Counted from the first letter of the stretch, positions 9,218-18,571 are shown. The stretch is DNA of 64,000 nucleotides from DATAWK01 sp036267255 (GCA_036267255.1 DATAWK010000038.1:50515-114514); one strand, 5' to 3'. Made by a program: numbers and translations. The notes: generated by a model not told the origin, from the sequence alone.

Positions 9218-9336
9218 GGTGGACTTGATTTACTGAGCAGAGTTCGATGTTCTTTAAGCAGAATAACGGACAGCGGCTGCGCAGCGATACATGCTTCCGG
9301 CATAAAAATGAGCGGTCAAGCATAGTATCCAGTGCG

Positions 9337-10374
9337 TCAGGACAACCCGAATCCACTCACGCCCAAAGCAATATCATATACGGCGGTCTGCGTTACCAGC
9401 GTTGCATCTCCATCCGGCATCCAGGCCAGCCCCACAATTCCGGAGCCGGAAACGACCAGCGTCGCCTCCTTGCGAGGGGTAATCTTGACGATGCCGCGAC
9501 GGCCCTCCAGAGACGCCGCGACGTACAGATTGCCCTCCATATCGAAAGCCATGCCTTGGGGACGGCCCAGCCCGCGATAATAATCCGTAATCGCGCCCTC
9601 CTGGTCAATGGCATGGATGCACTCATTGCTGGAGGTCGTCGGACCGCTGACGAACAGCACGCCCGCTGGATTGAATGCCAGGTGATACGCCGCGACGCTC
9701 GGCTCCAGGGTGGCAAAGACAAAAATCTGCCGGTCTGGCGCAATTTTGAAGATTGTCCCGCTGCGATCTCCTACATACAGGAAGCCTTCGGCATCAAAGG
9801 CCAATCCGGTTGCGACACCCATGCCCTCGGCAAAAACAGACTTGGCGCCACTCGGTGTTACGCGATAGACCACACCTTCATGGCGCGAAGAGACATAAAG
9901 GTTGCCTTCGCGATCCAGCGCCAGCCCTGTGGCATTCACAATGCCGCTGACAAACGGCCGTATCTGGACCTGGGTGTCAATCTGAAAAACGGAAACGGGC
10001 GTTTCCTGCCCACGTGTGCCAGATAAGGTGACGTAAAGATTCCCCTCGGCGTCGGCAACTGGATTCGATACAGCATGCACATTTTCAGCAGCGATTACAC
10101 CGATCGAAACAGGCAGCGTGTTGCTGGTCTTGCCACCGACGCGCACGCCGGCATTGCCGGAAAGTGCTCCTTCCGGAACACGCAGCAGCACACGTTCGGC
10201 TGCGCTCATCACAACGGGCACATGGGTTTCTCCAATGGTCACAGCCGGTTGATGATAGCCTTCGGGAGCCAATCCGCTACCGCGCAGCTCTATCTCGCCG
10301 CCGGGCAGGGCCGCTGCAGGGAAGGCCGATGCGATGCGTGGAGTATTTGCAGCACTGCGAGAAATCAGGTTCAT
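9337..10374 (-). CDS. IPT/TIG domain plus SMP-30/NHL beta-propeller protein
   Basis: About 345 residues from ATG 10374, which has AAGAAAGAG upstream and clears the neighbouring pgpA; the frame is open to 10470. The first ~100 residues resemble an IPT/TIG immunoglobulin fold (AFPAAALPGGEIELRGSGL). The rest is a six-bladed SMP-30/gluconolactonase-like propeller with repeated blades (ATGLALDREGNLYVSSR, ATGLAFDAEGFLYVGDR, PQGMAFDMEGNLYVAAS). No signal peptide is evident with this start. The substrate, if any, is unknown. Confidence 0.75.
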   Translation of the reverse strand: MNLISRSAANTPRIASAFPAAALPGGEIELRGSGLAPEGYHQPAVTIGETHVPVVMSAAERVLLRVPEGALSGNAGVRVGGKTSNTLPVSIGVIAAENVHAVSNPVADAEGNLYVTLSGTRGQETPVSVFQIDTQVQIRPFVSGIVNATGLALDREGNLYVSSRHEGVVYRVTPSGAKSVFAEGMGVATGLAFDAEGFLYVGDRSGTIFKIAPDRQIFVFATLEPSVAAYHLAFNPAGVLFVSGPTTSSNECIHAIDQEGAITDYYRGLGRPQGMAFDMEGNLYVAASLEGRRGIVKITPRKEATLVVSGSGIVGLAWMPDGDATLVTQTAVYDIALGVSGFGLS

Positions 10375-10408
10375 CCGCTGGCACTCTTTCTTGGTGACGG
10401 CATGTTGG

Positions 10409-10951
10409 TTACAACCAGTGTCGCAGCAGCCAGACCACCAGCATGGCATATACGCCTGCAGCAACGTCATCCATCATGATGCCAAACCCACTGTGCATTC
10501 GGTCAAGTTGGCGCGCCGGGGTCGGCTTCAGGATATCGAAAACTCGAAACAACAGGAATGCCAGCAACCATTCCTGCCATCGCGCCGTGGCTGCAGCCAG
10601 TGCAATCCATTGTCCCGCGACCTCATCCAGCACCACAAAACCCGGATCGTCTTTGCCCGACTCCCGCTGCACAATACTAGCCGCTGGAATGCCGATCAGC
10701 GTCGCCAGTACGGCCGCAACCAGTGTAACGATGCTGAGCTGGCCAGTAGAAACGTGCCCCCAGTGCGCCGCAGCCAGCCAGAGCAGCAGGGCTGCCACCG
10801 ATCCCCATGTACCCGGCCCAGGCCGCAAAAAACCCGTGCCGAAGAAGGTAGCAAGTGTCCATGCCCATTTCGTCTGCGCCCAGGATGTCCGTTTTTCAGT
10901 TACCCCTGCGATCTTTTCCGGGATGGGCAGGCTGCCTTCAGGCTTCGTCAT
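10409..10951 (-). CDS. pgpA: Phosphatidylglycerophosphatase A
   Basis: About 180 residues from ATG 10951 (MTKPEGS); the frame extends to 11002. The PgpA signatures are present: ATFFGTGFLRPGPGTWGS near residue 40, DDPGFVVLDEVAGQWIAL in the middle, and FDILKPTPARQLDR with GFGIMMDDVAAGVYA at the end. It dephosphorylates phosphatidylglycerophosphate in the membrane. The start overlaps the end of the YacG-like gene by 14 bp, so the two are likely co-translated. Confidence 0.92.
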   Translation of the reverse strand: MTKPEGSLPIPEKIAGVTEKRTSWAQTKWAWTLATFFGTGFLRPGPGTWGSVAALLLWLAAAHWGHVSTGQLSIVTLVAAVLATLIGIPAASIVQRESGKDDPGFVVLDEVAGQWIALAAATARWQEWLLAFLLFRVFDILKPTPARQLDRMHSGFGIMMDDVAAGVYAMLVVWLLRHWL

Positions 10952-11180
10952 CGTCCTGCTTTTCTTGTGCTCGCCGTATCTGCGCTTCATCCAGGCCTTC
11001 AAAAACTTCAGGGTCTAGGATCGGTGAGGAAATGCGATACGCGCCGCTGGCCCATTTGCCCAGGTCAATCGTGCGACAACGGTCGCTGCAGAAGGGCACA
11101 TTTGGGTCGTCCGACAGAACAATGGTGCGGCAGATAGGGCAGCGCAGCACAGCCGGCTTGGATGATTTCGATTTTGGCAT
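10938..11180 (-). CDS. yacG: YacG-type zinc-finger protein (DNA gyrase inhibitor family)
   Basis: 80 residues. The zinc ligands are in CPICRTIV and FCSDRCRTIDLGKWASGAYRI, which match the YacG/DUF329 pattern (CPxC then FCSxRCxxxDLxxW). In E. coli the homologue binds GyrB and blocks gyrase. Activity here is inferred from family only. The acidic C-terminal tail (QEKQDDDEA) is typical. It precedes pgpA with a short overlap. Confidence 0.88.
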   Translation of the reverse strand: MPKSKSSKPAVLRCPICRTIVLSDDPNVPFCSDRCRTIDLGKWASGAYRISSPILDPEVFEGLDEAQIRRAQEKQDDDEA

Positions 11181-11257
11181 CGCAATTCTCGAAATAGGTC
11201 TAAACGTAACAGTTTTAGTTGCAAATGCGCTTGCATTCCAGTGTTTTGCGGCAGAAG

Positions 11258-12787
11258 CTACGCGACCACTCGTGCCACCACATCGTAGTCATGTGCTTCG
11301 GTCACTTCGCAGCGGTAAAAACGACCCGGCTCCAATGTTTCGTATGGTCCGAAATCATTCACGTACACGGTTCCGTCAATTTCGGGTGCATGGCGTTCGC
11401 TCCGTCCCTGCCACAGCAGAGGCGTCTCCTCCGATTCACCTTCAACCAGCACATCCATCGTGCGCTCAACCAGCATCGCCTTCGCCTTGCGGCTGATCTT
11501 TTGCTGCTCACGCATCAGGCGGTTCTGTCGTGCCGTAATTGATCGTTTAGCAACCTTGCCGTCCAGCGCATACGCTGCGGAACCCTCTTCATCGGAGTAC
11601 TGAAAGACGCCAAGCCAGTCAAAACGCACTTCCTTAACGAAATCGAGCATGATAGAAAAATCTGCTTCCGTTTCGCCGGGAAATCCTGCGATGAACGAAG
11701 TTCGCAGCGCAATCTCCGGCATCGCAGCCCGCGCCCGCTCCAGCATCTTCAGGAAAATGTCCGCGCCGCCGCCGCGCTTCATGCGCTTCAATACCGCAGG
11801 TGAAGCATGTTGCAACGGCACATCCAGATACTTGCAGATGTTGTCATGCCGTGCCATGGTTTCCAGCAATCGCGGCGTCACCTTGTTGGGATAGGCGTAG
11901 AGAAAGCGGATCCAGCGCAGGCCCCCGTTTTCGTCCTTGATTTGCGCCAGCGCATCCAGCAACTCTGCCAGTCCATCGGTCATACCGAGGTCCTCGCCAT
12001 AGCAGGTGGTGTCCTGCCCAATCAGCGTAATCTCCTGCACTCCTTCGGCCACCAGGCGCTGCGCCTCGGCAATCACCGATTCAAATCGTCGCGAGCGAAA
12101 TTTTCCGCGCAGCTGCGGAATGATACAGAAGCCGCAGGGATGGTCGCAGCCTTCGGCAATCTTGATGTACGCCGAGCTGCGCTGCGTGGTGCGTAGACGC
12201 GGCGTTGTTTCGTCATACAGATAATTCGGAAGACTGGCGATTGCGCCATCCCAGTTCTCGCGTGAGAATCGCCCTTGTGCCTCACGTGCATTGCCCTCAG
12301 CGCGCGAAGGCCGCACATGTGTTGTCTCGGCTGCTGTCAAAATCCGAAACGGAGACGCGATGGTCGGTGTCGGCATCATTCCAGCTGCTGCCAGAATAGA
12401 TTCCAGTTCGCCAGTGCCAATGACGGCATCAACCTCGGGAATATTTTTCTGAATTTCCTCGCGGTAGCGCTCCACCATGCAACCGGCAACCACCAGCCGC
12501 TTCGCCTGTCCGTCCGTTTTCAGGCGTGCCATTTCCAGAATGGTGTCGACGGATTCCTGCTTGGCTTTGTCGATAAAACTGCAGGTGTTCACGACCAGCA
12601 CATCGGCGGATTCTGCATCGGCCGTGATGGTTGCTCCGGCATGCTGCAGCAGGCCCATCATTACTTCGCTGTCCACTAGATTCTTAGGGCAGCCAAGACT
12701 GACAAAGCCGATTTTTGTTGGAGTTCCCGTAGTTGGAGAGACTGTCTCCGCAGCGTTTACGGGCACGGTTGCTTGCTCTAAAGTCAC
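11258..12787 (-). CDS. rimO: Ribosomal protein S12 methylthiotransferase RimO
   Basis: 509 residues. The order is an N-terminal UPF0004 domain (IGFVSLGCPKNLVDSE, LVVNTCSFIDKAKQESV, VAGCMVERY), a radical-SAM core with CDHPCGFCIIPQLRGKFRSR (4Fe-4S ligands) and LIGQDTTCYGEDLG, and a C-terminal TRAM domain. It adds a methylthio group to an aspartate of ribosomal protein S12. It is longer than the usual ~440 because of a ~25-residue leader and an insertion before the radical-SAM domain (about residues 150-190). Confidence 0.95.
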   Translation of the reverse strand: MTLEQATVPVNAAETVSPTTGTPTKIGFVSLGCPKNLVDSEVMMGLLQHAGATITADAESADVLVVNTCSFIDKAKQESVDTILEMARLKTDGQAKRLVVAGCMVERYREEIQKNIPEVDAVIGTGELESILAAAGMMPTPTIASPFRILTAAETTHVRPSRAEGNAREAQGRFSRENWDGAIASLPNYLYDETTPRLRTTQRSSAYIKIAEGCDHPCGFCIIPQLRGKFRSRRFESVIAEAQRLVAEGVQEITLIGQDTTCYGEDLGMTDGLAELLDALAQIKDENGGLRWIRFLYAYPNKVTPRLLETMARHDNICKYLDVPLQHASPAVLKRMKRGGGADIFLKMLERARAAMPEIALRTSFIAGFPGETEADFSIMLDFVKEVRFDWLGVFQYSDEEGSAAYALDGKVAKRSITARQNRLMREQQKISRKAKAMLVERTMDVLVEGESEETPLLWQGRSERHAPEIDGTVYVNDFGPYETLEPGRFYRCEVTEAHDYDVVARVVA

Positions 12788-12836
12788 ATCTCTATTTTAG
12801 CAACCGCGGCGTCTGTCTGGATGGGGCCCTATGGTT

Positions 12837-13358
12837 TCAGCGGTCTTTCTCCGGCAAATGCAAAGGCCGTTCCATCCACGCAACATCCCAATACCGGCCA
12901 AATTTTCGTCCATTTTCATGAAAGATGCCTACTGGCTGAAAGCCGAATTTCTCATGCAACGCAGCGGACCCTGAATTCGGCAATGTATATCCAGCAACAA
13001 TCAGGTGGATATCTTCCTCTGCGATCGTCAGGAACAGTGCTGCATAGAGGTGAGTGCCTACGCCTTTGCCAACCGCCTCGGGCGCGCAATAGATCGTGGT
13101 TTCTACAGTAGTGTCGTAGGCTGCCTTGGCGCGGAATCTCGTTGTTCCTGCGTAGCCAACCACGGTGGCATCTTCCACTGCAACCAGCAATCTGTATCGC
13201 CCGGTGAGCGCAAATTGTGTCATCCACGTGGCACGTTTTTCCACCGTATAAGGCTCGATGTCGAATGTGATGGCCGTATGAATAACATAGTGGTTATAGA
13301 TTTCCGTCAGACGAGGCAGATCCTCGGCCCTCGCCGCCCGGGTGCAAATTTCTGCCAT
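12837..13358 (-). CDS. GNAT family N-acetyltransferase (phosphinothricin acetyltransferase-like)
   Basis: 173 residues from ATG 13358 (MAEICTRAARAEDLPRLTEIYN); the frame is open upstream but that part looks non-coding and contains the SRP RNA on the other strand. Motif A of the GNAT fold is APEAVGKGVGTHLYAAL, followed by ALHEKFGFQPVGIFHENGRKFGRYWDVAWMER, the usual C-terminal part of the Pat/Bar-like subgroup. Members acetylate phosphinothricin or methionine sulfoximine; the natural substrate here cannot be told. Confidence 0.88.
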   Translation of the reverse strand: MAEICTRAARAEDLPRLTEIYNHYVIHTAITFDIEPYTVEKRATWMTQFALTGRYRLLVAVEDATVVGYAGTTRFRAKAAYDTTVETTIYCAPEAVGKGVGTHLYAALFLTIAEEDIHLIVAGYTLPNSGSAALHEKFGFQPVGIFHENGRKFGRYWDVAWMERPLHLPEKDR

Positions 13359-13449
13359 GCTTATCCGTCCTTTCTGGCCTGAATTGTCAGCTTGGAAATA
13401 GCATACCGACGAAGGCAACGGTTCTGGCTCCAGTGATATCATCAGGCAT

Positions 13450-13546
13450 GTGCCGGGTCCTACGCGACGCAATCCCGCCAACCCCGCCAGGTCCGGAAGG
13501 AAGCAACGGTAACGGGCCAGTGCGTGCGCAGTAGGATCCCCGGTAC
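13450..13546 (+). ncRNA. ffs: Signal recognition particle RNA, small bacterial (4.5S-like) type
   Basis: The invariant SRP RNA tip CCAGGTCCGGAAGGAAGCAA is at 13487-13506, with the GGAA tetraloop and the asymmetric internal loop expected for Ffh binding. The ends pair: CCGGG-TCCTAC (13453-13463) with GTAGGATCCCCGG (13531-13543). Total length near 97 nt fits the short bacterial form without an Alu domain. Exact ends are estimated from the pairing. It lies between a GNAT gene and fabH. Confidence 0.92.
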
Positions 13547-13642
13547 ATAAGATTGCCGGACGACCCTTCTTTCCTCTCTTGCGTGGACATCGCTCACTCT
13601 CTGCGTAACAATACGGTTTGATATCCCAGAGGGAGAGACCCA

Positions 13643-14659
13643 TTGAATTTTGATTCTCGTCCGCGCTCCATGGTACGCGCGCGGATCAGCGCTCTTGGCA
13701 CGTATGTTCCCCCCCGTATTTTGACCAATGCCGACCTGGAAAAAATGGTCGATACCAACGATGAATGGATTACCGAGCGCACTGGAATTCGTGAGCGCCA
13801 CATTGTTGACAAGGGTGTTGCCGCCAGCGATCTGGCTGTCGAGGCGGCCCGCAAGTGTCTGGCAGAGCGAGGCATCGGCCCGGAAGAAGTCGAGGTCATC
13901 ATCGTCGCCACGGTCACGCCCGACATGCTGTTTCCAGCAACGGCCTGTCTGGTGCAGGACAAACTTGGCGCAAAGGGTGCCTGGGGTTTCGATCTTTCCG
14001 CAGCTTGCTGTGGATTTGTGTACGCCTTACAAGTGGGCGCGAAGCTGATTGAATCTGGCGCGCAGAAAAAAGTGCTCGTCATTGGCACGGATGTGATGTC
14101 GTCCATCCTCGACTACACCGACCGGGCTACCTGCATTCTTTTCGGCGATGGCGCCGGTGCCGTGCTCTTGGAACCGGCAGAGGATGGCCAGACCGGCCTC
14201 ATCGACTTTCTGCATGAGATTGATGGCTCTGGAGGTACTTCGCTGTATATGCCCGGCGGAGGCAGCCTGCATCCGGCCAGCGCAGAAACAGTGGCCAACA
14301 AGATGCACGTCGTGCATCAGGAGGGCCAGGCGGTATACAAATTTGCCGTGCGCAAAATGTCGGAAGTAACAGAAGCGTTGCTGGTGCGCAACGGACTCAA
14401 AGGCACCGACCTTGGCGCCTTCATTCCGCACCAGGCCAATAAGCGCATCATCCTTTCCACTGCGGAGCGGCTGGGCATGCCGCAAGATCGCGTCATCATC
14501 AATATTGATCGTTTCGGCAACACCACAGCTGCTACCATCCCGTTGGCCATGCAGACGGCGAGGGAAGAGAATCGCTTGAAAAAGGGCGATCTCGTGCTGC
14601 TTGCTTCCGTCGGTGCGGGATTCACTGTCGGCACCTGCCTGCTGCGCTGGGAGATATAA
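13643..14659 (+). CDS. fabH: Beta-ketoacyl-ACP synthase III
   Basis: 338 residues. It has all FabH landmarks: ARISALGTYVPPRILTN at the start, the catalytic cysteine in SAACCGFVYAL (about residue 122), the histidine in PHQANKRI and the asparagine in NIDRFGNTTAATIP. It condenses acyl-CoA with malonyl-ACP to begin fatty acid synthesis. The start is TTG at 13643 with a strong AGAGGGAGAG just upstream; ATG 13670 has no ribosome-binding site. Confidence 0.95.
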   Translation: MNFDSRPRSMVRARISALGTYVPPRILTNADLEKMVDTNDEWITERTGIRERHIVDKGVAASDLAVEAARKCLAERGIGPEEVEVIIVATVTPDMLFPATACLVQDKLGAKGAWGFDLSAACCGFVYALQVGAKLIESGAQKKVLVIGTDVMSSILDYTDRATCILFGDGAGAVLLEPAEDGQTGLIDFLHEIDGSGGTSLYMPGGGSLHPASAETVANKMHVVHQEGQAVYKFAVRKMSEVTEALLVRNGLKGTDLGAFIPHQANKRIILSTAERLGMPQDRVIINIDRFGNTTAATIPLAMQTAREENRLKKGDLVLLASVGAGFTVGTCLLRWEI

Positions 14660-14693
14660 ACGACTCGCGCTGCATTTGCCTGACACGCAAGAC

Positions 14694-16289
14694 TCAGCGT
14701 GCCGCCGAACTATCAGGCGAACTGTTCCGCTCCATAATGCGGACGCCGTTGTAAGACTCTACCTGCGTATAGTGCGACTCCAGGTATGGCTCAATGATGA
14801 GTTGATCCACGCGTGGTCGCTTCAGTGACGGGAAAAACAATGGGAGTACTCTATCGTCAAAGCCCGTGTCCCACACAACATATTTTACCCGGCGTTGGTC
14901 CAACACTCGGACGACCTCCTGGAAGTCGGAGACAGTATTGTAGCTGTACCACATACCGCTGAAGCGGGTCGGATTCATAGTGTCGGACAGGAAATAGTAC
15001 ATAGGAGAGTAGGGGTACAAATAGATGTCTTCTCCAGGCTTCGTATGCGTATCGAGAAACGTGAGAACGGGGTCACTTTTGAACACGGCGACGGTACCCA
15101 CGCGGGTCGCCATTGGATGTGCAGTCAAGGCTACGCACAAATTAAGACCAGCCAGACAGGCCGCACTGATGGCAAGAATCTGTAGTGCATAATCCGCAGC
15201 CTTCCTGCGGGATTTCTGTATGTAAAACACACATAGGATCAGCAGCAACGGCGATCCAAACACAAGATGCGTGATGTCCTTCCGGTGAATCTCCGATAGC
15301 CACAGTGCGCCTCCGCACAGCCAGTAAAGCAGAATCTCCGGTCTAGCCGTGCACCTTCTGTTCAGGATGCCGATAATCGGTAACAGTACAGGGAGCGCTG
15401 CAACGAAGAGGAATGGAATGATCAGGACTGCCGCTATTCCTATTGTCCAGTGGATGCCGTGCACGGGAGTGATCCAATGATTCCAGTAGTCTCGAAAAAT
15501 GCCTCGTGCATAAGGCACAACATTTACCGCGCCATAATGCCGGTACGGCCATAGGAAGTTCGCATAAATCAGGTCTTTCAGTGCGCTCTGGCTCCAGAAA
15601 TACGCCAGCGTGAGTCCAATCACTCCAAGGTAGCTTCCAGCCACCATGCCCAGCGAAGACCAGGAGGCCGAACGCTGTTGATTCTGTATCCCAAGCCACA
15701 ACAACAAGGCGAGAAACAGCAGCACTCCCTTGGGTTGAAGGAAACAGGTTGTCGCACCCGCCAAAGCACCGGCAGCAAACAATAGGCCGTACTTATGTCG
15801 ATCCTGCCAGACAACCATGCACGCGACGGAGAGTAACGCAAAAAAATTACTATCCACGTGATGGCTGATGGTCGGCCACAGCATGCCGAAATATGTAGCG
15901 GCCAGAAGGAGACACGGCAGAAACTGATATCGGCTGCATATTCTGCGCGCCAAGAAGTACATCAGCAAGCCCGTTCCCAGGGACGAGATAAACAGGCATA
16001 GGCGTTCCGCAACGAACGTTACGCCAAACAGCTTAAAGAACAGTGCTACCCAGTAGAACGTACCCGGCCCCGCCATTTCGATAAAGTCACGTGCAAATAC
16101 CTGGCCGTGGGCTACCCGAACAGCGCCGGAAACAAGCAGACCCTCGTCCGTACCCTGCAACAGCAGTCGCATGAACGGCAGCAGGTACAAGCTGGCGCAA
16201 AACGCGAATACGAGATATGGGACGTATCGACGCAGGTACGCTTTTTGAGTTGGTGCCTGTGCGGTGTGATCGTGTGCGACGACGTTCAT
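14694..16289 (-). CDS. Polytopic GT-C-like membrane protein (paralogue 1)
   Basis: 531 residues with about ten membrane segments. The first loop after TM1 has an acidic pair region (GTDEGLLVSGAVRVAHGQVFARDFIEMAGPGTFYW), as in GT39/ArnT-like dolichyl-phosphate-type glycosyltransferases, and the C-terminal ~130 residues are soluble. It is very similar along its whole length to the next gene at 16323, so the pair arose by tandem duplication. The likely role is transfer of a sugar from a lipid carrier on the outer face of the membrane; donor and acceptor are unknown. Confidence 0.65.
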   Translation of the reverse strand: MNVVAHDHTAQAPTQKAYLRRYVPYLVFAFCASLYLLPFMRLLLQGTDEGLLVSGAVRVAHGQVFARDFIEMAGPGTFYWVALFFKLFGVTFVAERLCLFISSLGTGLLMYFLARRICSRYQFLPCLLLAATYFGMLWPTISHHVDSNFFALLSVACMVVWQDRHKYGLLFAAGALAGATTCFLQPKGVLLFLALLLWLGIQNQQRSASWSSLGMVAGSYLGVIGLTLAYFWSQSALKDLIYANFLWPYRHYGAVNVVPYARGIFRDYWNHWITPVHGIHWTIGIAAVLIIPFLFVAALPVLLPIIGILNRRCTARPEILLYWLCGGALWLSEIHRKDITHLVFGSPLLLILCVFYIQKSRRKAADYALQILAISAACLAGLNLCVALTAHPMATRVGTVAVFKSDPVLTFLDTHTKPGEDIYLYPYSPMYYFLSDTMNPTRFSGMWYSYNTVSDFQEVVRVLDQRRVKYVVWDTGFDDRVLPLFFPSLKRPRVDQLIIEPYLESHYTQVESYNGVRIMERNSSPDSSAAR

Positions 16290-16322
16290 CTCTCGATCTC
16301 GAATTCCAGGTGCATTGACTCG

Positions 16323-17909
16323 CTATTTCGTAAGATATGCGTTCTTCCGCTCCATAATGAGGACTCCATGCACATCCTTCATGACGGTATAGTGCGATTC
16401 CAGATAAGGCTCGACAAGAAAGCCCTGAGGAGGCATATGCGCTGCTGCGGGGAAGACAGTATCGGCAACGCTTGTTTCAAAGTTCGTGTCCCACACCACG
16501 TAGCGTACCTTGTGCAGGTCCAGGTCCCGGATCGCTTCTTGATACTGGGCAGGAGTTGTGGATCCGTATACAAAAGCGGTATAGCGAGTCGGATTTTTTG
16601 TTGCGGACAAGAAATAGTAGATGGGACAAAAGGGATATGCGAAGATATCAGTTCCTGGAGCTACATTTTCATCCAGAAACGTAAGTACGGGATCGTCTTT
16701 GAACATGGCTACGGTGCCCACCCGGGTTGCCACGGGATGTGCGCTCAGGACCAGGAATAAATTGAAGATAGCAAGGCAGCCCGCACTGATGGCAAGAATC
16801 TGCAGCGCGTACTCGGTAACTTTCCCGCGCGATGCCTGCAGGTAAAAGACACACAGGATCAGCAGTAGTGGCGATCCAAACACCAGATGCAATATATCTT
16901 TCCGGTGAAACTCCGATAGCCAAAGTGCCCATCCGCACACCCAGTACAGCAGAATCTCCGGTTTGATCGTGGCAACGCGATGCCGAAAGCCAAGAATGGG
17001 TAATAGCACGGGGAGCACTGCAACAACCAGGAAAGGAATAATCAGGACGACTCCCAGCCCGACAGTCCAGTTGAAGCCGTGCATGGGTTGGACCCAATGA
17101 TTCCAGTAATACTTCAGTATGCCGTCCGCATAGGGCACAGTACCCACTGTGCTGTAGTGCCGAGACGGCCACAGAAAGATTTCATAAACAAAGTCTTTCA
17201 GGGCGCCGCGACTCCAGAAGTAAAGCAGCACGCCCGCAATTGCACTCAGATAGCCTCCGGCAAGCATTCCCAACCGCGACAGATTACCCGACCGTCGCCA
17301 GTGCAGCGCCCAGAGCCATACTCCAAGAGCACAAACCAGCAGCACCCCCTTGGGTTGAAGAAACCAGGTGGTCGCTCCGGCCAAAAAACCGGCAGCAAAC
17401 AACAGGCTGTTCTTGCGCGAATCCTGCCAGAGGACCATACAGGCAAATGCAAGAAGCGCAACGAAATTACTGTCCGTGTGGTGACTGATCTGTGGCCAAA
17501 GCCCGCCAAAATACGTGGCGAACAGAAGCAGACAGGGCAGCGCCTGGTATCGATGGCATACGCGGCGCGACAGAAAATACATCAGGAAAGCTGTCCCTAA
17601 AGAAGAGAGGAACAAGCATATCCGGGTCGCGACAAACGTCACTCCGAACAGCTTGAAAAAAAGAGCCAGCCAATAATAGGTTCCGGGCCCTACGATTTCA
17701 AAGAAGTCGCGCCCGAAGATTCCTCCGTGGGCGACGCTTACTGCGCGATCCAGGAGAAGTCCCTCACTCATTCCCGGTAACAGCACCCGCATGAATGGAA
17801 GTAAGTACAGACTGGCGCAGAGCGTGAAGATAACATACGCGAAGTATCGTCGCCGGGACGGGTTCTGCGCTGGCGTTGGAGTCGGTGTAGAAGCTAGGGA
17901 AGCATTCAT
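16323..17909 (-). CDS. Polytopic GT-C-like membrane protein (paralogue 2)
   Basis: 528 residues from ATG 17909 (MNASLAS); the frame is open to 18014. It has the same architecture as its neighbour: LYLLPFMRVLLPGMSEGLLL, then GRDFFEIVGPGTYYWLALFFKLFGVTFVATR, LWPQISHHTDSNFVALL and FLQPKGVLL, with a soluble C-terminal domain ending in YLESHYTVM. Only 33 bp separate the two genes, which are probably co-transcribed from the Tad-proximal side. A weaker sigma54-like element (TGGCTCTCTAGCTGCG) lies near 17940-17955. Confidence 0.65.
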   Translation of the reverse strand: MNASLASTPTPTPAQNPSRRRYFAYVIFTLCASLYLLPFMRVLLPGMSEGLLLDRAVSVAHGGIFGRDFFEIVGPGTYYWLALFFKLFGVTFVATRICLFLSSLGTAFLMYFLSRRVCHRYQALPCLLLFATYFGGLWPQISHHTDSNFVALLAFACMVLWQDSRKNSLLFAAGFLAGATTWFLQPKGVLLVCALGVWLWALHWRRSGNLSRLGMLAGGYLSAIAGVLLYFWSRGALKDFVYEIFLWPSRHYSTVGTVPYADGILKYYWNHWVQPMHGFNWTVGLGVVLIIPFLVVAVLPVLLPILGFRHRVATIKPEILLYWVCGWALWLSEFHRKDILHLVFGSPLLLILCVFYLQASRGKVTEYALQILAISAGCLAIFNLFLVLSAHPVATRVGTVAMFKDDPVLTFLDENVAPGTDIFAYPFCPIYYFLSATKNPTRYTAFVYGSTTPAQYQEAIRDLDLHKVRYVVWDTNFETSVADTVFPAAAHMPPQGFLVEPYLESHYTVMKDVHGVLIMERKNAYLTK

Positions 17910-18202
17910 GTCGCTACTCAAAGGCTCCGCGTACGTGTGCGCAGCTAGAGAGCCACGATTTTGCGCAGGATGCAGCGCCATATCGCAACGACGGACACGG
18001 AAACATTCCAGCATTCGGGTCTCAGAAACGTCGCTTCTATGCCCCGTTCAAAACTGGCATCCCGACCGATGAATCTTGTAATCTCACAACTTCGATTAGA
18101 AGAGCAAGGGAGAGCACGCCGGTGAACTTGACCTGCTCCAGGTATCTCTCCCCGGAAGAGCGACAGAGTTGGTTGTACTGTCCTGCTTTTCCTCAGCCGG
18201 AA

Positions 18203-18409
18203 TTAACCGGTATAGGTGGTCAGCGTGGTGCCGACACTGGTGAAAGCCGTGTTGATATCCGTGGCGAGTGTTTTCATGCCGGCTGTCGCCGCCAGAGCAA
18301 TCAGAGCCACGACGAGCGCGTACTCGATCAGGTCCTGACCATCTTCGTTCTTCAGTGAATCCTTCAGCAGATCCAGCTTTACTGACAATTTGATAAGTAA
18401 ATCTTTCAT
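18203..18409 (-). CDS. flp: Flp/Fap-type pilin, copy 1
   Basis: 68 residues from ATG 18409, preceded by GGGAG; an in-frame ATG at 18430 is also possible. The pilin signature is DGQDLIEYALVVALIALAATAG: prepilin cleavage is expected between G and QDLIEY, followed by one hydrophobic helix. The long charged leader (about 27 residues) is typical of acidobacterial Flp. It is the major-subunit candidate of the Tad pilus encoded up to 34 kb, and has its own sigma54-type promoter with IHF and enhancer sites. Confidence 0.92.
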   Translation of the reverse strand: MKDLLIKLSVKLDLLKDSLKNEDGQDLIEYALVVALIALAATAGMKTLATDINTAFTSVGTTLTTYTG

Positions 18410-18476
18410 TTGACATTTGCTCCCGTTCATTTAGATTGTTGTTCCAGCCCCAGGCTGGGTTGGTACTCTCACATAA

Positions 18477-18492
18477 AGCAAGCGGAGAACCA
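18477..18492 (-). promoter_or_regulatory. Sigma54-type promoter of flp copy 1
   Basis: On the - strand this reads TGGTTCTCCGCTTGCT, which fits TGG-N8-TTGCW with GG and GC ten bases apart. The predicted start of transcription is near 18466, leaving a leader of about 57 nt before flp. An IHF consensus and an enhancer-type site lie upstream at the same distances as for cpaB. Confidence 0.75.
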
Positions 18493-18519
18493 TTTCACCG
18501 GTACCGCTCCATCCATAAA

Positions 18520-18532
18520 AATCAATAAGTTG
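18520..18532 (+). promoter_or_regulatory. IHF binding consensus upstream of flp copy 1
   Basis: AATCAATAAGTTG matches the IHF consensus WATCARNNNNTTR at every position. It begins exactly 41 bp upstream of the -12 GC of the sigma54 promoter, the same spacing as at flp copy 2 and cpaB. Confidence 0.7.
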
Positions 18533-18553
18533 CAAGCCTTTCATTGTGCTGTG

Positions 18554-18571
18554 GTGTGAACGGCTGTATAC
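18554..18571 (+). promoter_or_regulatory. Putative enhancer (activator) site upstream of flp copy 1
   Basis: GTGTGAACGGCTGTATAC, identical in 16 of 18 bases to the site before cpaB and 15 of 18 to the one before cpaA. Its promoter-proximal edge is 75 bp upstream of the -12 GC. Imperfect dyad symmetry is visible in the cpaB version (GTNTNNACGCGTNNANAC). Confidence 0.7.

Noticed and set aside
17940..17955. Sigma54-like element before the GT-C paralogue 2
   Set aside because: GG-N10-GC is present but the -12 part is CTGCG and it would leave only about 20 nt of leader; too weak to call.
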